Notes under the pieces: generated by a model | Told to the model about the DNA's origin: nothing | The model's database searches: none | What the model saw: only the letters and a program-made list of their open reading frames with translations | Program-made: the position numbers and the translations under genes | Origin: Neobacillus muris | GTDB lineage: Bacteria > Bacillota > Bacilli > Bacillales > Cytobacillaceae | Assembly: GCF_943193175.1 (NCBI RefSeq) | Contig: NZ_CALPDF010000027.1 | Span: 1-61,509 of the forward strand | Length of the DNA stretch: 61,509 nt | Direction of reading: 5' to 3' | In this document: piece after piece, positions 1 through 8,750 of the stretch | How positions within the stretch are numbered: position 1 is the first letter of the stretch | Layout: every line of letters begins with the position of its first letter

Positions 1-66
1 CGATTTAGTTAAACGATTTAACCTTACCTTTTCCTTGTGCTCCTCCCACACATGTCGTGTTACAGG
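1..66 (-). pseudogene. Transposase C-terminal fragment, IS1182-like (runs off left edge)
   Basis: Read on the minus strand in the frame whose codons are 1-3, 4-6 and so on, this stretch encodes VTRHVWEEHKEKVRLNRL followed by TKS at the edge. I recognise this as the block just before the C-terminal RKE-type motif of IS1182-family (DDE_Tnp_1_6) transposases. The frame stays open back to about position 139 but the upstream residues no longer look like the family and there is no start codon, so the copy is either cut or decayed. The family assignment rests on memory of the motif; the open frame is seen directly. Confidence 0.5.
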
Positions 67-147
67 AACCAACTTATTTAATGGATACAAATTCAAATTC
101 GGTTTGGGAGGACCCTTAGTGTGTAGGATACATATTGATTAAAGTTA

Positions 148-192
148 GGTTGATTGGAGCGGAAGGCGCGAAGACTCCTGCGCAAATCAACC
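148..192 (+). repeat. Internally deleted relic of a dispersed Bacillus repeat
   Basis: The stretch is bounded by GGTTGATT (148-155) and AATCAACC (185-192) and contains GGAGCGGAAGGCGCG and GACTCCTGCG. These match, as I recall them, the left part of a long repeat found in many copies in Bacillus genomes; the usual GC-rich middle is missing and the sequence jumps straight to the right end. What is seen: inverted ends and the GC-rich island in AT-rich surroundings. What is inferred: membership of that family. Confidence 0.55.
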
Positions 193-222
193 GACAATTC
201 GGATAGACAACTATTAATAAAT

Positions 223-296
223 TATACTATATTAACGCGGTGAATTAATGAAGAATAAAGATAAAATAAAAGCTGCCGAAGGTTTTTCGACAGCCT
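223..296 (-). repeat. Left copy of a 74-bp inverted repeat that recurs at the right window edge
   Basis: By eye, 70 of 74 bases agree with the reverse complement of 61436-61509. The outer part is a hairpin (GCTGCCGAA...TTCGACAGC here, a perfect stem in the right copy). The inner part is AT-rich and ends in GCGGTGAATTAAT. Both copies point outward from the window, and here the outward side leads into a minus-strand transposase fragment, so the repeat may be the 5' end of an insertion sequence. Confidence 0.8.
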
Positions 297-318
297 AACC
301 ATCTTATGATGGTTTTTT
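297..318 (+). terminator. Rho-independent terminator hairpin
   Basis: AACCATC (297-303), loop TTAT, GATGGTT (308-314), then a T run. It follows directly on the left repeat copy; no intact gene on the plus strand lies upstream within the window. Confidence 0.65.
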
Positions 319-556
319 TTGAAAAATTTTTAAATTTTTCAAAAATAGAATCTCGTAGATGGATAAATTATCCTATAATAAAAGAAACAGTTTCTTTGAT
401 AAAGTTTGCAGGCTTATAAGCTATAAGTCTATGGTCTTAGAAGAATTTAATTCTCGAGATTGTTCCTTCTTACTTGATATTGAGGAAGAATAAGGTAAAG
501 GGAATTCGATTCGTGCAATCCTCCCAATTGAAAAGGTGGTTACAGGGGGCTTTCAA

Positions 557-1117
557 ATGAATAGAAAAGTGTATATCCTTTTAACAGATACTGGAACAGT
601 TTTCACAAAAGTAATTAAGCTTTACACAAGGAAACCTTATAATCATGCTTCATTAGTCCTGGATGAACAGTTTGATTTAGTGTATAGCTTTGGCAGAAAA
701 AATCCAAAAAATCCCTTCCTTGGAGGGTTTGTAAGAGAAGATCTACGGGGCAGTCTGTTTAAGAACGCGGACTGTGCTATTTATTGTTTAAATTTGAATG
801 AAACACAATTTCACCGAATGGTGAATAAAATTAAGGAAATAGAACAGCGAAAAAATAAATACAGGTATAACCTTCTCGGTTTAATTGCAGTGATGCTGAA
901 TGTGGAGTTGAATCGCAAGAATGCCTATTTCTGTTCCCATTTTGTTGCTTCCGTTTTAGAAGAATCAGGAGTCAGAATAAACCGGCAAAAGCCGCTTTCA
1001 CTTGTAACTCCCCAAGATATTAAGAACTGTCCTTCCTTGGAATTTATCTATGAAGGGAAATTGTCAGCTTACTTTGAGTATCCCGAAACCAGCATAAACA
1101 TTCTTCAAATGTCATAG
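557..1117 (+). CDS. Permuted NlpC/P60 (YiiX-like) papain-fold protein
   Basis: A 186-residue cytoplasmic-looking protein without signal peptide or membrane segment. It has the order typical of permuted NlpC/P60 folds: a His in NHASLVLD (about residue 30) comes before a Cys in YFCSHFVAS (about residue 126), the reverse of ordinary NlpC/P60 enzymes. Family members are thiol hydrolases acting on amide or acyl bonds, but the substrate of this one cannot be told. The start at 557 is preferred over an in-frame GTG at 536 because AGGGGG lies seven bases before the ATG. It stands alone between the left-edge repeats and a CoxG-like gene. Confidence 0.7.
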   Translation: MNRKVYILLTDTGTVFTKVIKLYTRKPYNHASLVLDEQFDLVYSFGRKNPKNPFLGGFVREDLRGSLFKNADCAIYCLNLNETQFHRMVNKIKEIEQRKNKYRYNLLGLIAVMLNVELNRKNAYFCSHFVASVLEESGVRINRQKPLSLVTPQDIKNCPSLEFIYEGKLSAYFEYPETSINILQMS

Positions 1118-1233
1118 AAGCATTCCGCCAGATATATATCTTCTACAATTACCTGCTCCATCATATACCTTTAAAGAAGAGGCTGACCTTATGTAAGTCA
1201 TCCTTTTTTACTTCTGAAGGAAAGAGGGAAGCT

Positions 1234-1683
1234 ATGCCAACCGGAAAACATCAAGTAGAAATCAATGTGCCGATTGATGTGATATGGGATTTTGTGAAGG
1301 ATATTGATAATTGGGCGCCGCTCGTTCCAAACTATATAGCCCATGAAAAATTATCGGACCGTACATCGACATGGGAATTTAAAAGCGAAATCGGAATCTT
1401 GAAAAAGAAAATTAGTTTGGTGATTGACATAAAAGAGTGGATTGAACCAACCAAGGTCTATTTTACGTTAAAGGGCCAAAGCGAAAAATATTTTGGAGAG
1501 GGATATTTTGAAGCGAAAGCGATCAATCACACAAAGACAAAATTAACTGGATTTCTAGAAGTTAACGTTAATGGAAAGCTAGGGTCAGCGGTAAATTCAA
1601 AACTGGAATCCGCTTTACCGGAAGCAGTTGAAGAAATGGCTATTGCGATATCATCAAAACTGTTGGAACTAATCAGGAAATAA
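1234..1683 (+). CDS. SRPBCC/CoxG-like protein
   Basis: A 149-residue protein with the START/SRPBCC helix-grip pattern: VPIDVIWDFVKDIDNWAPLV near the N-terminus (residues about 11-30), a beta-rich middle, and a long C-terminal helix (LPEAVEEMAIAISSKLLELI). The pattern and length fit the CoxG family, which binds hydrophobic ligands and, beside CO dehydrogenase genes, helps anchor the enzyme to the membrane. No cox genes are near, so the actual ligand or partner is unknown. AAAGAGGGAAG precedes the ATG. Confidence 0.75.
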   Translation: MPTGKHQVEINVPIDVIWDFVKDIDNWAPLVPNYIAHEKLSDRTSTWEFKSEIGILKKKISLVIDIKEWIEPTKVYFTLKGQSEKYFGEGYFEAKAINHTKTKLTGFLEVNVNGKLGSAVNSKLESALPEAVEEMAIAISSKLLELIRK

Positions 1684-1700
1684 CCTTGTCTTTAGCGGGG

Positions 1701-1756
1701 ATGACTAGTGTGCTTAGGTGTCACACCGGCCAGGGTTTAGTCATTCTCGTTTTTTT
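1701..1756 (+). terminator. Probable terminator after the CoxG-like gene
   Basis: ATGACTA (1701-1707) pairs with TAGTCAT (1738-1744); an inner GTGTG/CACAC pair strengthens the stem, and a run of seven T follows at 1750-1756. Confidence 0.5.
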
Positions 1757-1858
1757 ATATATGGAAGCCTCCAAAAATTAAGAAAAAGTTAAGCATTTGG
1801 TGATAGTGTATAGTTAAAATCTGCTATCCCACAGATAGTAAGCAGGAGGCGGGGAATC

Positions 1859-2983
1859 ATGTTTGCCAAAATGGAGAAAAAAGGAGCGGCATTCCTATTT
1901 GCTGTGATGCTGATTGGTATGGGTCCTTTATCATCTATACCGACCGTACATGCAGAAAGTGCTGCAGAATCCGAAGAGGGACAAACAGCCAATACGTTGT
2001 CAACTTTAAAAATAGAGGGAATAGAGCTCGATCAGCCTTTCTCTCCGAGCGAAACCCAATATTCGGCTGCAGTGGAGAGCCAAGTCAGTTCGATTAGTCT
2101 GCTTGTGGAAAGTACAAGCCCAAACGCTTCCATAACGATTAATGGCAGCCCAGTCATTAGTGGAACAAATTCTGATTACCAACTGAAAACCGGGAAAAAC
2201 CTTTTTACTATTACCGTTAGTGACAGCAGTCATCCCACAGTGACATATCAGCTGACTGTAACAAGGGAAAAAAGCAGCAATAATCTGCTTCAAAATATTA
2301 GCCTTTCAACAGGAGAACTGTCACCAAGCTTTTCAGCGGAGATAACAAATTATACAGCTCAAGTAGCAAATGAAAATTCTACGATTACCATTAAGCCAAA
2401 AGCCGTTGAAGCAAGTGCAACAGTTGAGATAAATGGGAAAACAGTGCAGGAAGCCGGGGTGTCAGTTAACCTTCCGGTGGGCACCACCCCTATATCTATT
2501 GTCGTGACAGCAGAAAATGGCGAACAAAAGGCCTATACGATATCGGTTACACGAGCCTCAGGCAGCACAAGCAAACCATCTGCTGGCCTCTCTGCAGAAA
2601 GAAACAGTTCAATGCCAGCGGCCAGTGCCTTACTTAGGTCGGGCACTCAGTCAAATGGTGCCGAAGCAAGCGGGGCAGATAAAACTTCCATTGAAACGGA
2701 GAAAGCAAGTTACGCGAAATTATCCGGCTTGTCAGTTTCTGAAGGAACATGGGACAGTGAGTTTTCTCCAGACGAGTATACCTATCATATCAGCGTTTCT
2801 AGTGACTTGAATACTGTCACCATTAATCCTCTAGCTGCATATAGCAGCTCATCGATCCAAATTGAAGGAGGAACAAGCCAAACAGTCCAGCTTAATGAAA
2901 ACAAAAAAACCATCATTTCTATTGTTGTAAATTATAGTGATGACGACCGGAAAACCTATGTCCTTGTATTCGATAAAAATTAA
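1859..2983 (+). CDS. Secreted protein with three cadherin-like beta-sandwich domains
   Basis: A 374-residue exported protein. Residues 1-32 form a signal peptide (lysines, a hydrophobic stretch, and a probable signal peptidase I site after TVHA). Three repeats of the cadherin-like beta-sandwich type (Pfam PF12733) follow, at about 42-134, 140-232 and 284-373, each with the pattern L..L.L..G.L.P.F....T.Y...V and ending in Y.L.VTR or similar. A Ser/Ala-rich linker (about 233-283) separates the second and third. There is no LPXTG motif, lipobox or transmembrane anchor, so it is probably released or held non-covalently at the wall. Function unknown. AGGAGGCGGGG sets the start. Confidence 0.7.
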   Translation: MFAKMEKKGAAFLFAVMLIGMGPLSSIPTVHAESAAESEEGQTANTLSTLKIEGIELDQPFSPSETQYSAAVESQVSSISLLVESTSPNASITINGSPVISGTNSDYQLKTGKNLFTITVSDSSHPTVTYQLTVTREKSSNNLLQNISLSTGELSPSFSAEITNYTAQVANENSTITIKPKAVEASATVEINGKTVQEAGVSVNLPVGTTPISIVVTAENGEQKAYTISVTRASGSTSKPSAGLSAERNSSMPAASALLRSGTQSNGAEASGADKTSIETEKASYAKLSGLSVSEGTWDSEFSPDEYTYHISVSSDLNTVTINPLAAYSSSSIQIEGGTSQTVQLNENKKTIISIVVNYSDDDRKTYVLVFDKN

Positions 2984-3000
2984 CGTAAGGAATACACTAA

Positions 3001-3023
3001 AACCCGCAGAAGGCGGGTTTTTT
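3001..3023 (+). terminator. Rho-independent terminator
   Basis: AACCCGC (3001-3007), short loop, GCGGGTT (3013-3019) and a T run; ends the transcript of the cadherin-like gene. Confidence 0.85.
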
Positions 3024-3076
3024 CATCATATTTTATGAATCGTTAAAACTTTTTTCAGAATAATAAGCAATTTTTT

Positions 3077-3105
3077 TTAACATTGCTCTTTAAATATGAT
3101 ATATT
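3077..3105 (+). promoter_or_regulatory. SigA-type promoter of ppc
   Basis: TTAACA at 3077-3082 and TATATT at 3100-3105 are separated by exactly 17 bases. An in-frame upstream codon that could extend the ppc reading frame lies inside this spacer, which supports the downstream start at 3155. Confidence 0.6.
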
Positions 3106-3154
3106 AATATTTAAAAATTTAAAGAATTTTTTGGACAAAGGGGAAGGTGAAAGA

Positions 3155-5917
3155 ATGGCAGCAGTAGAAACTACAAATGACAGCAGTCTTCCATTGCGAC
3201 GAGATGTGAAGTTATTAGGGAAAATGCTAGGGGAAATATTAATTAATCATGGCGGAACTGAGTTATTTGAAAAAGTAGAAAAGATCAGGCTTATGTGCAA
3301 GTCACTTAGGACACACTTTGACAAGGAAATATACTCTTCACTAAAAGAAGAAATTACAACGCTCACCCCTCCATTACGGGAACAAGTCATTCGGGCGTTT
3401 TCCATGTATTTTCATTTAATCAACGCTGCCGAACAAAATCATCGAATCAGACGGCGGAGGCAGTATCAGCTTCAAGCTGATACGAACGTTCAGCCTGGAT
3501 CTATTGAGAGCGCTATTTTATCTCTAAAGGATAACCATCTGCCTGAAGATACAATCCAAAATATACTGAATACTTTATCGCTTGAGCTGGTTATTACGGC
3601 GCATCCAACTGAAGCAACCAAACGGTCCATTCTTGAAATTCAAAAAAGGATAGCTGATAGTCTTAAAACCCTTGACCACCCATTGCTTTCAAGAAGAGAA
3701 AGGAAAAAGCTGGAGGACAGCCTATTTAATGATGTCGCTATTTTATGGCAGACAGATGAACTGCGTCAGAAAAAACCTACAGTTATGGACGAGGTAAGAA
3801 ATGGACTGTACTATTTTGACGAGACCCTTTTTGATGTCCTCCCGGAGGTTCATCAGGAGGTAGCTGAATGTTTGGAGAAAAATTATCCTGATACCGAATG
3901 GAAGGTGCCTAACTTTCTAAGATTTGGTTCTTGGATTGGCGGGGACCGTGATGGCAATCCGAATGTCACCCGTGAGGTAACATGGGAGACCTTAATCAGG
4001 CAGCGGAGGCTTGTTCTGAAGAAATATAAACAAGTATTAGTTGAATTAATGAAAAGATACAGCCATTCGACAACAAGAGTCAAGGTAAGTGAAGAACTTT
4101 TAACATTTCTTGCGGAGAAGGAAGACCTTTATTTGCCACCTGAGAAAAAGTGGCCGAATCAATCAGAGGTATACCGACGGGCATTTGCCATTATCTTGGA
4201 ACGGATTAAGCAGATAGGCAGCACTGGGACTGGCTATCGATCTGCAGAGGAATTATTAGAAGACTTGTATTTGATCAAACGGAGTTTAAAAAGGCATCAT
4301 CCGTCTGCACATGAATTGAAAATTATCCAAAAATTGATCCGTCAAGTAAATTTGTTTGGCTTCCATTTAGCCACTCTTGATATAAGGAACCATAGTGGGG
4401 AACACGAGGCAGCCATTAGTGAAATCCTGAAGAAAGTAGGTATCACTGATAATTATGCGGCCCTTTCGGAGGAAGAAAAATCTAGCACTTTGATAAATAT
4501 TTTGTCCGATCCGCGGCCATTACTGTTATTAAATGAAGACTATTCACCAGAAACGCAAGAAATGATTAAAGTTTTTCAAACGATTAAAAAAGCCCATGAG
4601 GAATTTGGAAAACGCTCGATTTCAGTTTATCTGGTGAGCATGACGAAATCCCCAAGTGATCTCCTCGAGGTGCTGGTATTAGCAAAGGAGGCAGGACTAT
4701 ATCGGCTTCATGCTGATGGGAATCTGGAAAGTCATTTGCACGTTGCGCCATTGCTAGAAACAATCGATGATTTAACCTCCGGACCTAAAATCATGGAAAC
4801 GCTGTTTAATATGCCTGTCTACCGTGAGCATTTGAAAATAATGGGGGACCAGCAGGAAATAATGCTTGGCTATTCAGACGGAAGCAAAGATGGCGGTACT
4901 TTGACAGCAAACTGGAAGCTCTATAAAGCCCAGATAGAAATTCATGATATGGCCAAGCAGTACGGAATCGGCTTGAAATTTTTCCATGGCCGGGGCGGTT
5001 CTTTTGGCCGGGGCGGAGGTCCATTAAATAAAAGTATCCTGTCCCAGCCAGTTGAAACCATTGGCGATGGAGTGAAAATCACTGAACAGGGTGAAGTTCT
5101 TTCTGCCCGGTATTTGCTAGAGGATATCGCGTATCGCAGTTTAGAACAGGCCACCTCCACGTTGATCTTAACTGCCGCTCATGTTTCAAATGAAGGGGAG
5201 TCTAAGCAGCTGAGAGAACAGGAATGGGAAGAAGCGATGGAGCAAATATCAGCAGAGGCATTGGCAAAATACCAATCGCTTGTGTTTCATGATCCTGATT
5301 TCCTAACTTATTTTCAACAAGCGACACCATTACAGGAGCTGGGAGAATTAAATATAGGTTCAAGACCGATGAGCCGAAAAAATAGGAATCGATTTGAAGA
5401 TTTGCGGGCCATTCCATGGGTGTTTGCTTGGACACAAAGCCGCCAGCTCCTTCCAGGCTGGTTTGCAGCCGGAACGGGACTGCAAGGCTTTGCGTCGAAA
5501 AGTGGGCAAAACTTAAAACTGCTCCAGCAAATGTACGAAAAATGGCCGTTTTTTCAGGCAACGATTGATAATCTGCAAATGGCTCTCATGAAAGCGGATA
5601 TTACAACGGCCAGAGAATATGTAACCCTTGTGGAAGATCAGGCCATTGCACAACGGATCTTTACGAATATTTTAGAAGAGTATGAACGGACAAAAGATAT
5701 ATTGCTGCAAATAACCGGTGATACAGAACTGTTGGATCATACTCCTAATATTAAGGATTCTGTTTTTAGAAGAAATCCATATGTTGATCCATTAAACTTT
5801 TTACAGGTTGAGCTCATTAAACAATTCAGAGAGCAGGACAATTTGGATGAATCAATGTTAACAGAAGTCTTATTGACCATTAGCGGCATTTCTGCGGGAT
5901 TGCGCAATACGGGCTGA
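3155..5917 (+). CDS. ppc: Phosphoenolpyruvate carboxylase
   Basis: A 920-residue enzyme, full length for the bacterial family. It carboxylates PEP with bicarbonate to oxaloacetate, refilling the citrate cycle. Hallmarks in order: VITAHPTEATKRS with the catalytic His, FGSWIGGDRDGNPNVT, YSDGSKDGG, and the glycine-rich FHGRGGSFGRGGGP loop; the protein ends in RNTG, the usual conserved C-terminal Gly. The ATG at 3155 is chosen because AAGGGGAAGG precedes it and the promoter lies just upstream. It is monocistronic, closed by a strong terminator. Together with PTS genes further on it points to PEP as a branch point, but nothing local shows its regulation. Confidence 0.97.
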   Translation: MAAVETTNDSSLPLRRDVKLLGKMLGEILINHGGTELFEKVEKIRLMCKSLRTHFDKEIYSSLKEEITTLTPPLREQVIRAFSMYFHLINAAEQNHRIRRRRQYQLQADTNVQPGSIESAILSLKDNHLPEDTIQNILNTLSLELVITAHPTEATKRSILEIQKRIADSLKTLDHPLLSRRERKKLEDSLFNDVAILWQTDELRQKKPTVMDEVRNGLYYFDETLFDVLPEVHQEVAECLEKNYPDTEWKVPNFLRFGSWIGGDRDGNPNVTREVTWETLIRQRRLVLKKYKQVLVELMKRYSHSTTRVKVSEELLTFLAEKEDLYLPPEKKWPNQSEVYRRAFAIILERIKQIGSTGTGYRSAEELLEDLYLIKRSLKRHHPSAHELKIIQKLIRQVNLFGFHLATLDIRNHSGEHEAAISEILKKVGITDNYAALSEEEKSSTLINILSDPRPLLLLNEDYSPETQEMIKVFQTIKKAHEEFGKRSISVYLVSMTKSPSDLLEVLVLAKEAGLYRLHADGNLESHLHVAPLLETIDDLTSGPKIMETLFNMPVYREHLKIMGDQQEIMLGYSDGSKDGGTLTANWKLYKAQIEIHDMAKQYGIGLKFFHGRGGSFGRGGGPLNKSILSQPVETIGDGVKITEQGEVLSARYLLEDIAYRSLEQATSTLILTAAHVSNEGESKQLREQEWEEAMEQISAEALAKYQSLVFHDPDFLTYFQQATPLQELGELNIGSRPMSRKNRNRFEDLRAIPWVFAWTQSRQLLPGWFAAGTGLQGFASKSGQNLKLLQQMYEKWPFFQATIDNLQMALMKADITTAREYVTLVEDQAIAQRIFTNILEEYERTKDILLQITGDTELLDHTPNIKDSVFRRNPYVDPLNFLQVELIKQFREQDNLDESMLTEVLLTISGISAGLRNTG

Positions 5918-5923
5918 TTCAAA

Positions 5924-5964
5924 ACGCCATAAACTCTTAGAAACGGAGTTTATGGCGTTTTTTA
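5924..5964 (+). terminator. Strong rho-independent terminator after ppc
   Basis: A perfect 13-bp stem, ACGCCATAAACTC (5924-5936) with GAGTTTATGGCGT (5946-5958), followed by T-rich sequence. Confidence 0.92.
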
Positions 5965-6022
5965 TTTTGTTTTTGTGCTATGAGGGCTGGTGATTTTGAA
6001 ACTTTTATGAACAATTCAAAAA

Positions 6023-6040
6023 TGAATGGTTATTCATTCA
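6023..6040 (+). promoter_or_regulatory. FadR-like operator upstream of adhE
   Basis: TGAATGGTTATTCATTCA agrees at 16 of 18 positions with the Bacillus FadR (fatty-acid degradation repressor) consensus TGAATGAMTANTCATTCA as I remember it. It lies 113 bases before the adhE start. FadR releases DNA when long-chain acyl-CoA is bound, so this would tie adhE to fatty-acid status. No fadR gene is in the window. Confidence 0.5.
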
Positions 6041-6113
6041 TTTTTGCGCGCAATTCGACAAAATTCAATAAAACATCGTGATATAGTTCTTTCCAAGAGC
6101 GGACAGGAGTTTT

Positions 6114-6131
6114 ATGTGAATTCCTGCACAA
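6114..6131 (+). promoter_or_regulatory. Rex-like operator upstream of adhE
   Basis: ATGTGAATTCCTGCACAA matches the Rex consensus TTGTGAANNNNTTCACAA at 16 of 18 positions counting the spacer as free. Its right end is 21 bases before the GTG start, a position suited to blocking transcription. Rex is the NADH-sensing repressor of fermentation genes in Gram-positive bacteria and adhE is a classic target. A rex gene is not in the window. Confidence 0.6.
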
Positions 6132-6152
6132 GAAACATGGGAGGGATGGCAA

Positions 6153-8750
6153 GTGGCTGTAAAAGAAAAAACAGTCTATGATAACCAGCAATTATCCGAT
6201 ATGATAGATCAACTTGCTGGCAATAGTTCAAGGGCGTTGGAGGAATTTCGCTGTTATAATCAGCAAATGGTTGATGATATTGTCAAACAAGTGGCGATTA
6301 AAGCATTGGAGCATCATAAATATCTGGCAAAATTGGCGGTGGAAGAAACAGGAAGGGGAGTTTATGAGGATAAGATTTTTAAAAATATGTTTGCAATAGA
6401 GTGTATCTATAACAATTTACGGAATATGAAAACGGTGGGAGTCATTCATGAAAATGAAAATGAGGGGTTTATTGAAATTGCCGAACCAGTTGGAGTGATC
6501 GCCGGCATAATTCCAATAACGAATCCAACTTCGACCGTTATTTTTAAAACCTTACTATCATTAAAAACCCGAAACCCAATTATCTTTGCGTTTCCCCGCT
6601 ATGCGCAAAAATGCTGTGCGGCAGCAGCCGAACTGCTGCGGGAAGCAGCCGCTAAGGCAGGTGCTCCTGAGCACTCAATCCAATGGATTGAATCGCCTTC
6701 CCATGAAGCATTTCAGCTATTAATGAAGCACCCTAAGGTATCGCTTATTTTAGCAACAGGCGGCCCTAATCTGGTGAAAGCGGCATATAGCTCCGGAAAA
6801 CCAGCACTGGGTGTGGGGGCAGGCAATGTTCCGTGTTATATCGAAAAAACCGCCAATATCAAACGTGCCGTGAATGATCTGATCCTGTCCAAAACGTTTG
6901 ATAATGGAATGATTTGCGCTTCTGAGCAAGCACTGATTATTGACCAGGAAATCTATCACGAAGTAAAACAGGAATTAATTGCTAATGGCTGTTATTTTCT
7001 CAAGGAACAAGAAAAACAAATGGTGGAAAAACTTGCTATAGATCCTAAACATCATGCCCTTAACCCGATGATTGTCGGTCTTTCTGCCTGGCAAATAGCA
7101 AAAATGGCAGGAGTGAAGGTTCCTGCAAATACAAAAATTTTAATCGCCGAGTTACAAGGTGTTGGGCCGGACTATCCGTTATCCTGTGAAAAATTGAGCC
7201 CGATCTTGGCGTGCTACAAGGTTGATAGTTTGGCCAAAGGACTGATGATTGCAGAGGAAACGCTAGAATATGGCGGACTGGGCCATTCAGCAGCCATCCA
7301 TTCATCGAACCAGGATGCGATTGATACATTTTCTATTCGGATGAAAGCGGGCCGCATTATTGTTAATACCCCATCCACCCACGGGGCTATCGGAGATATT
7401 TACAATACATCCGTGCCATCCTTAACAATAGGATGCGGTACGTATGGAGGAAATTCGGTGTCACAAAATGTTGGAGCAGCCAATTTAATCAATATTAAAA
7501 AAGTGGCTAAGAGAAGAGTGATGACACAATGGTTTAAGGTTCCATCACAAATTTTCTTTGAAAAAAACTCAGTTCAGACGCTTGCGGCCATTACAGGAAT
7601 TTCACGAGCCTTTATTGTGACAAGTGAAAGCAGCCTAAAACACGGTTATGTTGATAAAGTTTTATATTATTTAAAAAAGAATTCAGCTGCAATCCGAACG
7701 GAAATTTTTTCAAATGTAGTACCAGAACCTTGTATAGATACGGTAATGGCAGGTGCCAATCAAATGATCAAGTTTCAGCCGGATCTGATTATCGCCCTTG
7801 GAGGAGGTTCTGTCATCGATGCGGCCAAGGCGATGTGGCTGTTTTATGAGCACCCGGACACGGAGTTTCAAAGTCTCACACAAAAATTCTTTGATCCTGC
7901 GAAGCGGGTCGTGTGTTTTCCAGAACTAAGGAAAAAAGCAAGGCTGCTTGCCATTCCGACCACTTCCGGAACTGGTTCTGAGGTAACTTCTTTTTCTGTT
8001 ATTACGAATAAACAAGAAAATATCAAGCATCCGCTGGCAGACAGCCAGCTGACGCCAGATATAGCCATTATTGATCCGCAATTTGCCATGACAGTTCCTA
8101 AATCGGTCACTGCGGACACAGGAATGGATGTGTTAACACACGCGATTGAAGCGTATGTGTCGGTACTTGCAAATGACTATACAGATGGGTTGGCATTAAA
8201 GGCGATACAGCTGGTGTTTCGCTATCTGCCTCGGGCCTATCGGGATGGAGGGGATGAACAGGCCCGCGAAAAAATGCATAATGCTTCTGCTATTGCGGGT
8301 ATGGCATTTGCCAATTCATTTCTTGGAATTAACCACAGTTTGGCCCATGTTCTGGGTGCCGAATTTAATATGCCGCACGGGAGGGCAAACGCCATCATGC
8401 TGCCGCATGTCATTCGCTTTAATGCCAAAAAACCTGATAAATTTATGACATTCCCTAAATATGAGTCCTTTATTGCCGATGAACGGTATGCCGAAATTGC
8501 CAGTATGCTTGGACTGCCTGCCCAGACAACTGAGGAAGGGGTGGAAAGCTTAAGCAAAGCAGTATATGAGCTTACAAAAGAGTTGGATATGCCAACAAGT
8601 ATTTCCAAAGCTGGTGTAAGCCGGCATGAGTTTGAAGCCAAAGTGGATCTGCTTGCAGAGCGGGCCTTTCATGATCAGGATACCATGGCTAATCCAAAAA
8701 TGCCTTTGGTTCGAGAACTGGCAGATCTTTTCCGTCTAGCCTATCAATAA
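6153..8750 (+). CDS. adhE: Bifunctional acetaldehyde-CoA / alcohol dehydrogenase
   Basis: An 865-residue fusion, normal for AdhE, that reduces acetyl-CoA to acetaldehyde and then to ethanol with two NADH. The N-terminal aldehyde dehydrogenase half (to about residue 440) has the Cys in FDNGMICASEQ. The C-terminal iron-dependent alcohol dehydrogenase half has GGGSVIDAAKAM and NHSLAHVLGAEFNMPHGRAN with metal-binding histidines. The start is a GTG at 6153 after GGGAGG with an eight-base gap; a nearer-looking ATG at 6146 is in another frame. Rex-like and FadR-like sites lie upstream, as expected for a redox-controlled fermentation gene. It marks a capacity for anaerobic or oxygen-limited growth. 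Confidence 0.97.
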   Translation: MAVKEKTVYDNQQLSDMIDQLAGNSSRALEEFRCYNQQMVDDIVKQVAIKALEHHKYLAKLAVEETGRGVYEDKIFKNMFAIECIYNNLRNMKTVGVIHENENEGFIEIAEPVGVIAGIIPITNPTSTVIFKTLLSLKTRNPIIFAFPRYAQKCCAAAAELLREAAAKAGAPEHSIQWIESPSHEAFQLLMKHPKVSLILATGGPNLVKAAYSSGKPALGVGAGNVPCYIEKTANIKRAVNDLILSKTFDNGMICASEQALIIDQEIYHEVKQELIANGCYFLKEQEKQMVEKLAIDPKHHALNPMIVGLSAWQIAKMAGVKVPANTKILIAELQGVGPDYPLSCEKLSPILACYKVDSLAKGLMIAEETLEYGGLGHSAAIHSSNQDAIDTFSIRMKAGRIIVNTPSTHGAIGDIYNTSVPSLTIGCGTYGGNSVSQNVGAANLINIKKVAKRRVMTQWFKVPSQIFFEKNSVQTLAAITGISRAFIVTSESSLKHGYVDKVLYYLKKNSAAIRTEIFSNVVPEPCIDTVMAGANQMIKFQPDLIIALGGGSVIDAAKAMWLFYEHPDTEFQSLTQKFFDPAKRVVCFPELRKKARLLAIPTTSGTGSEVTSFSVITNKQENIKHPLADSQLTPDIAIIDPQFAMTVPKSVTADTGMDVLTHAIEAYVSVLANDYTDGLALKAIQLVFRYLPRAYRDGGDEQAREKMHNASAIAGMAFANSFLGINHSLAHVLGAEFNMPHGRANAIMLPHVIRFNAKKPDKFMTFPKYESFIADERYAEIASMLGLPAQTTEEGVESLSKAVYELTKELDMPTSISKAGVSRHEFEAKVDLLAERAFHDQDTMANPKMPLVRELADLFRLAYQ

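Larger units (their letters stand above)
1..556. other. Left-edge region without an intact gene
   Basis: These 556 bases hold, from left to right, a transposase tail, a deleted Bacillus-type repeat (148-192), a 74-bp sequence repeated in inverse orientation at the right edge (223-296), a rho-independent terminator (297-318), an A/T palindrome just after it, and about 200 bases in which I see no gene. The mixture looks like the scar of several insertions and deletions. Confidence 0.7.

Noticed and set aside
5202..5561. Minus-strand open frame of 119 codons inside ppc
   Set aside because: Shadow of a strongly conserved gene, with no ribosome site or recognisable protein; other long antisense frames (8237-8641, 36986-37192, 37556-37930, 47518-47991) were dropped for the same reason.
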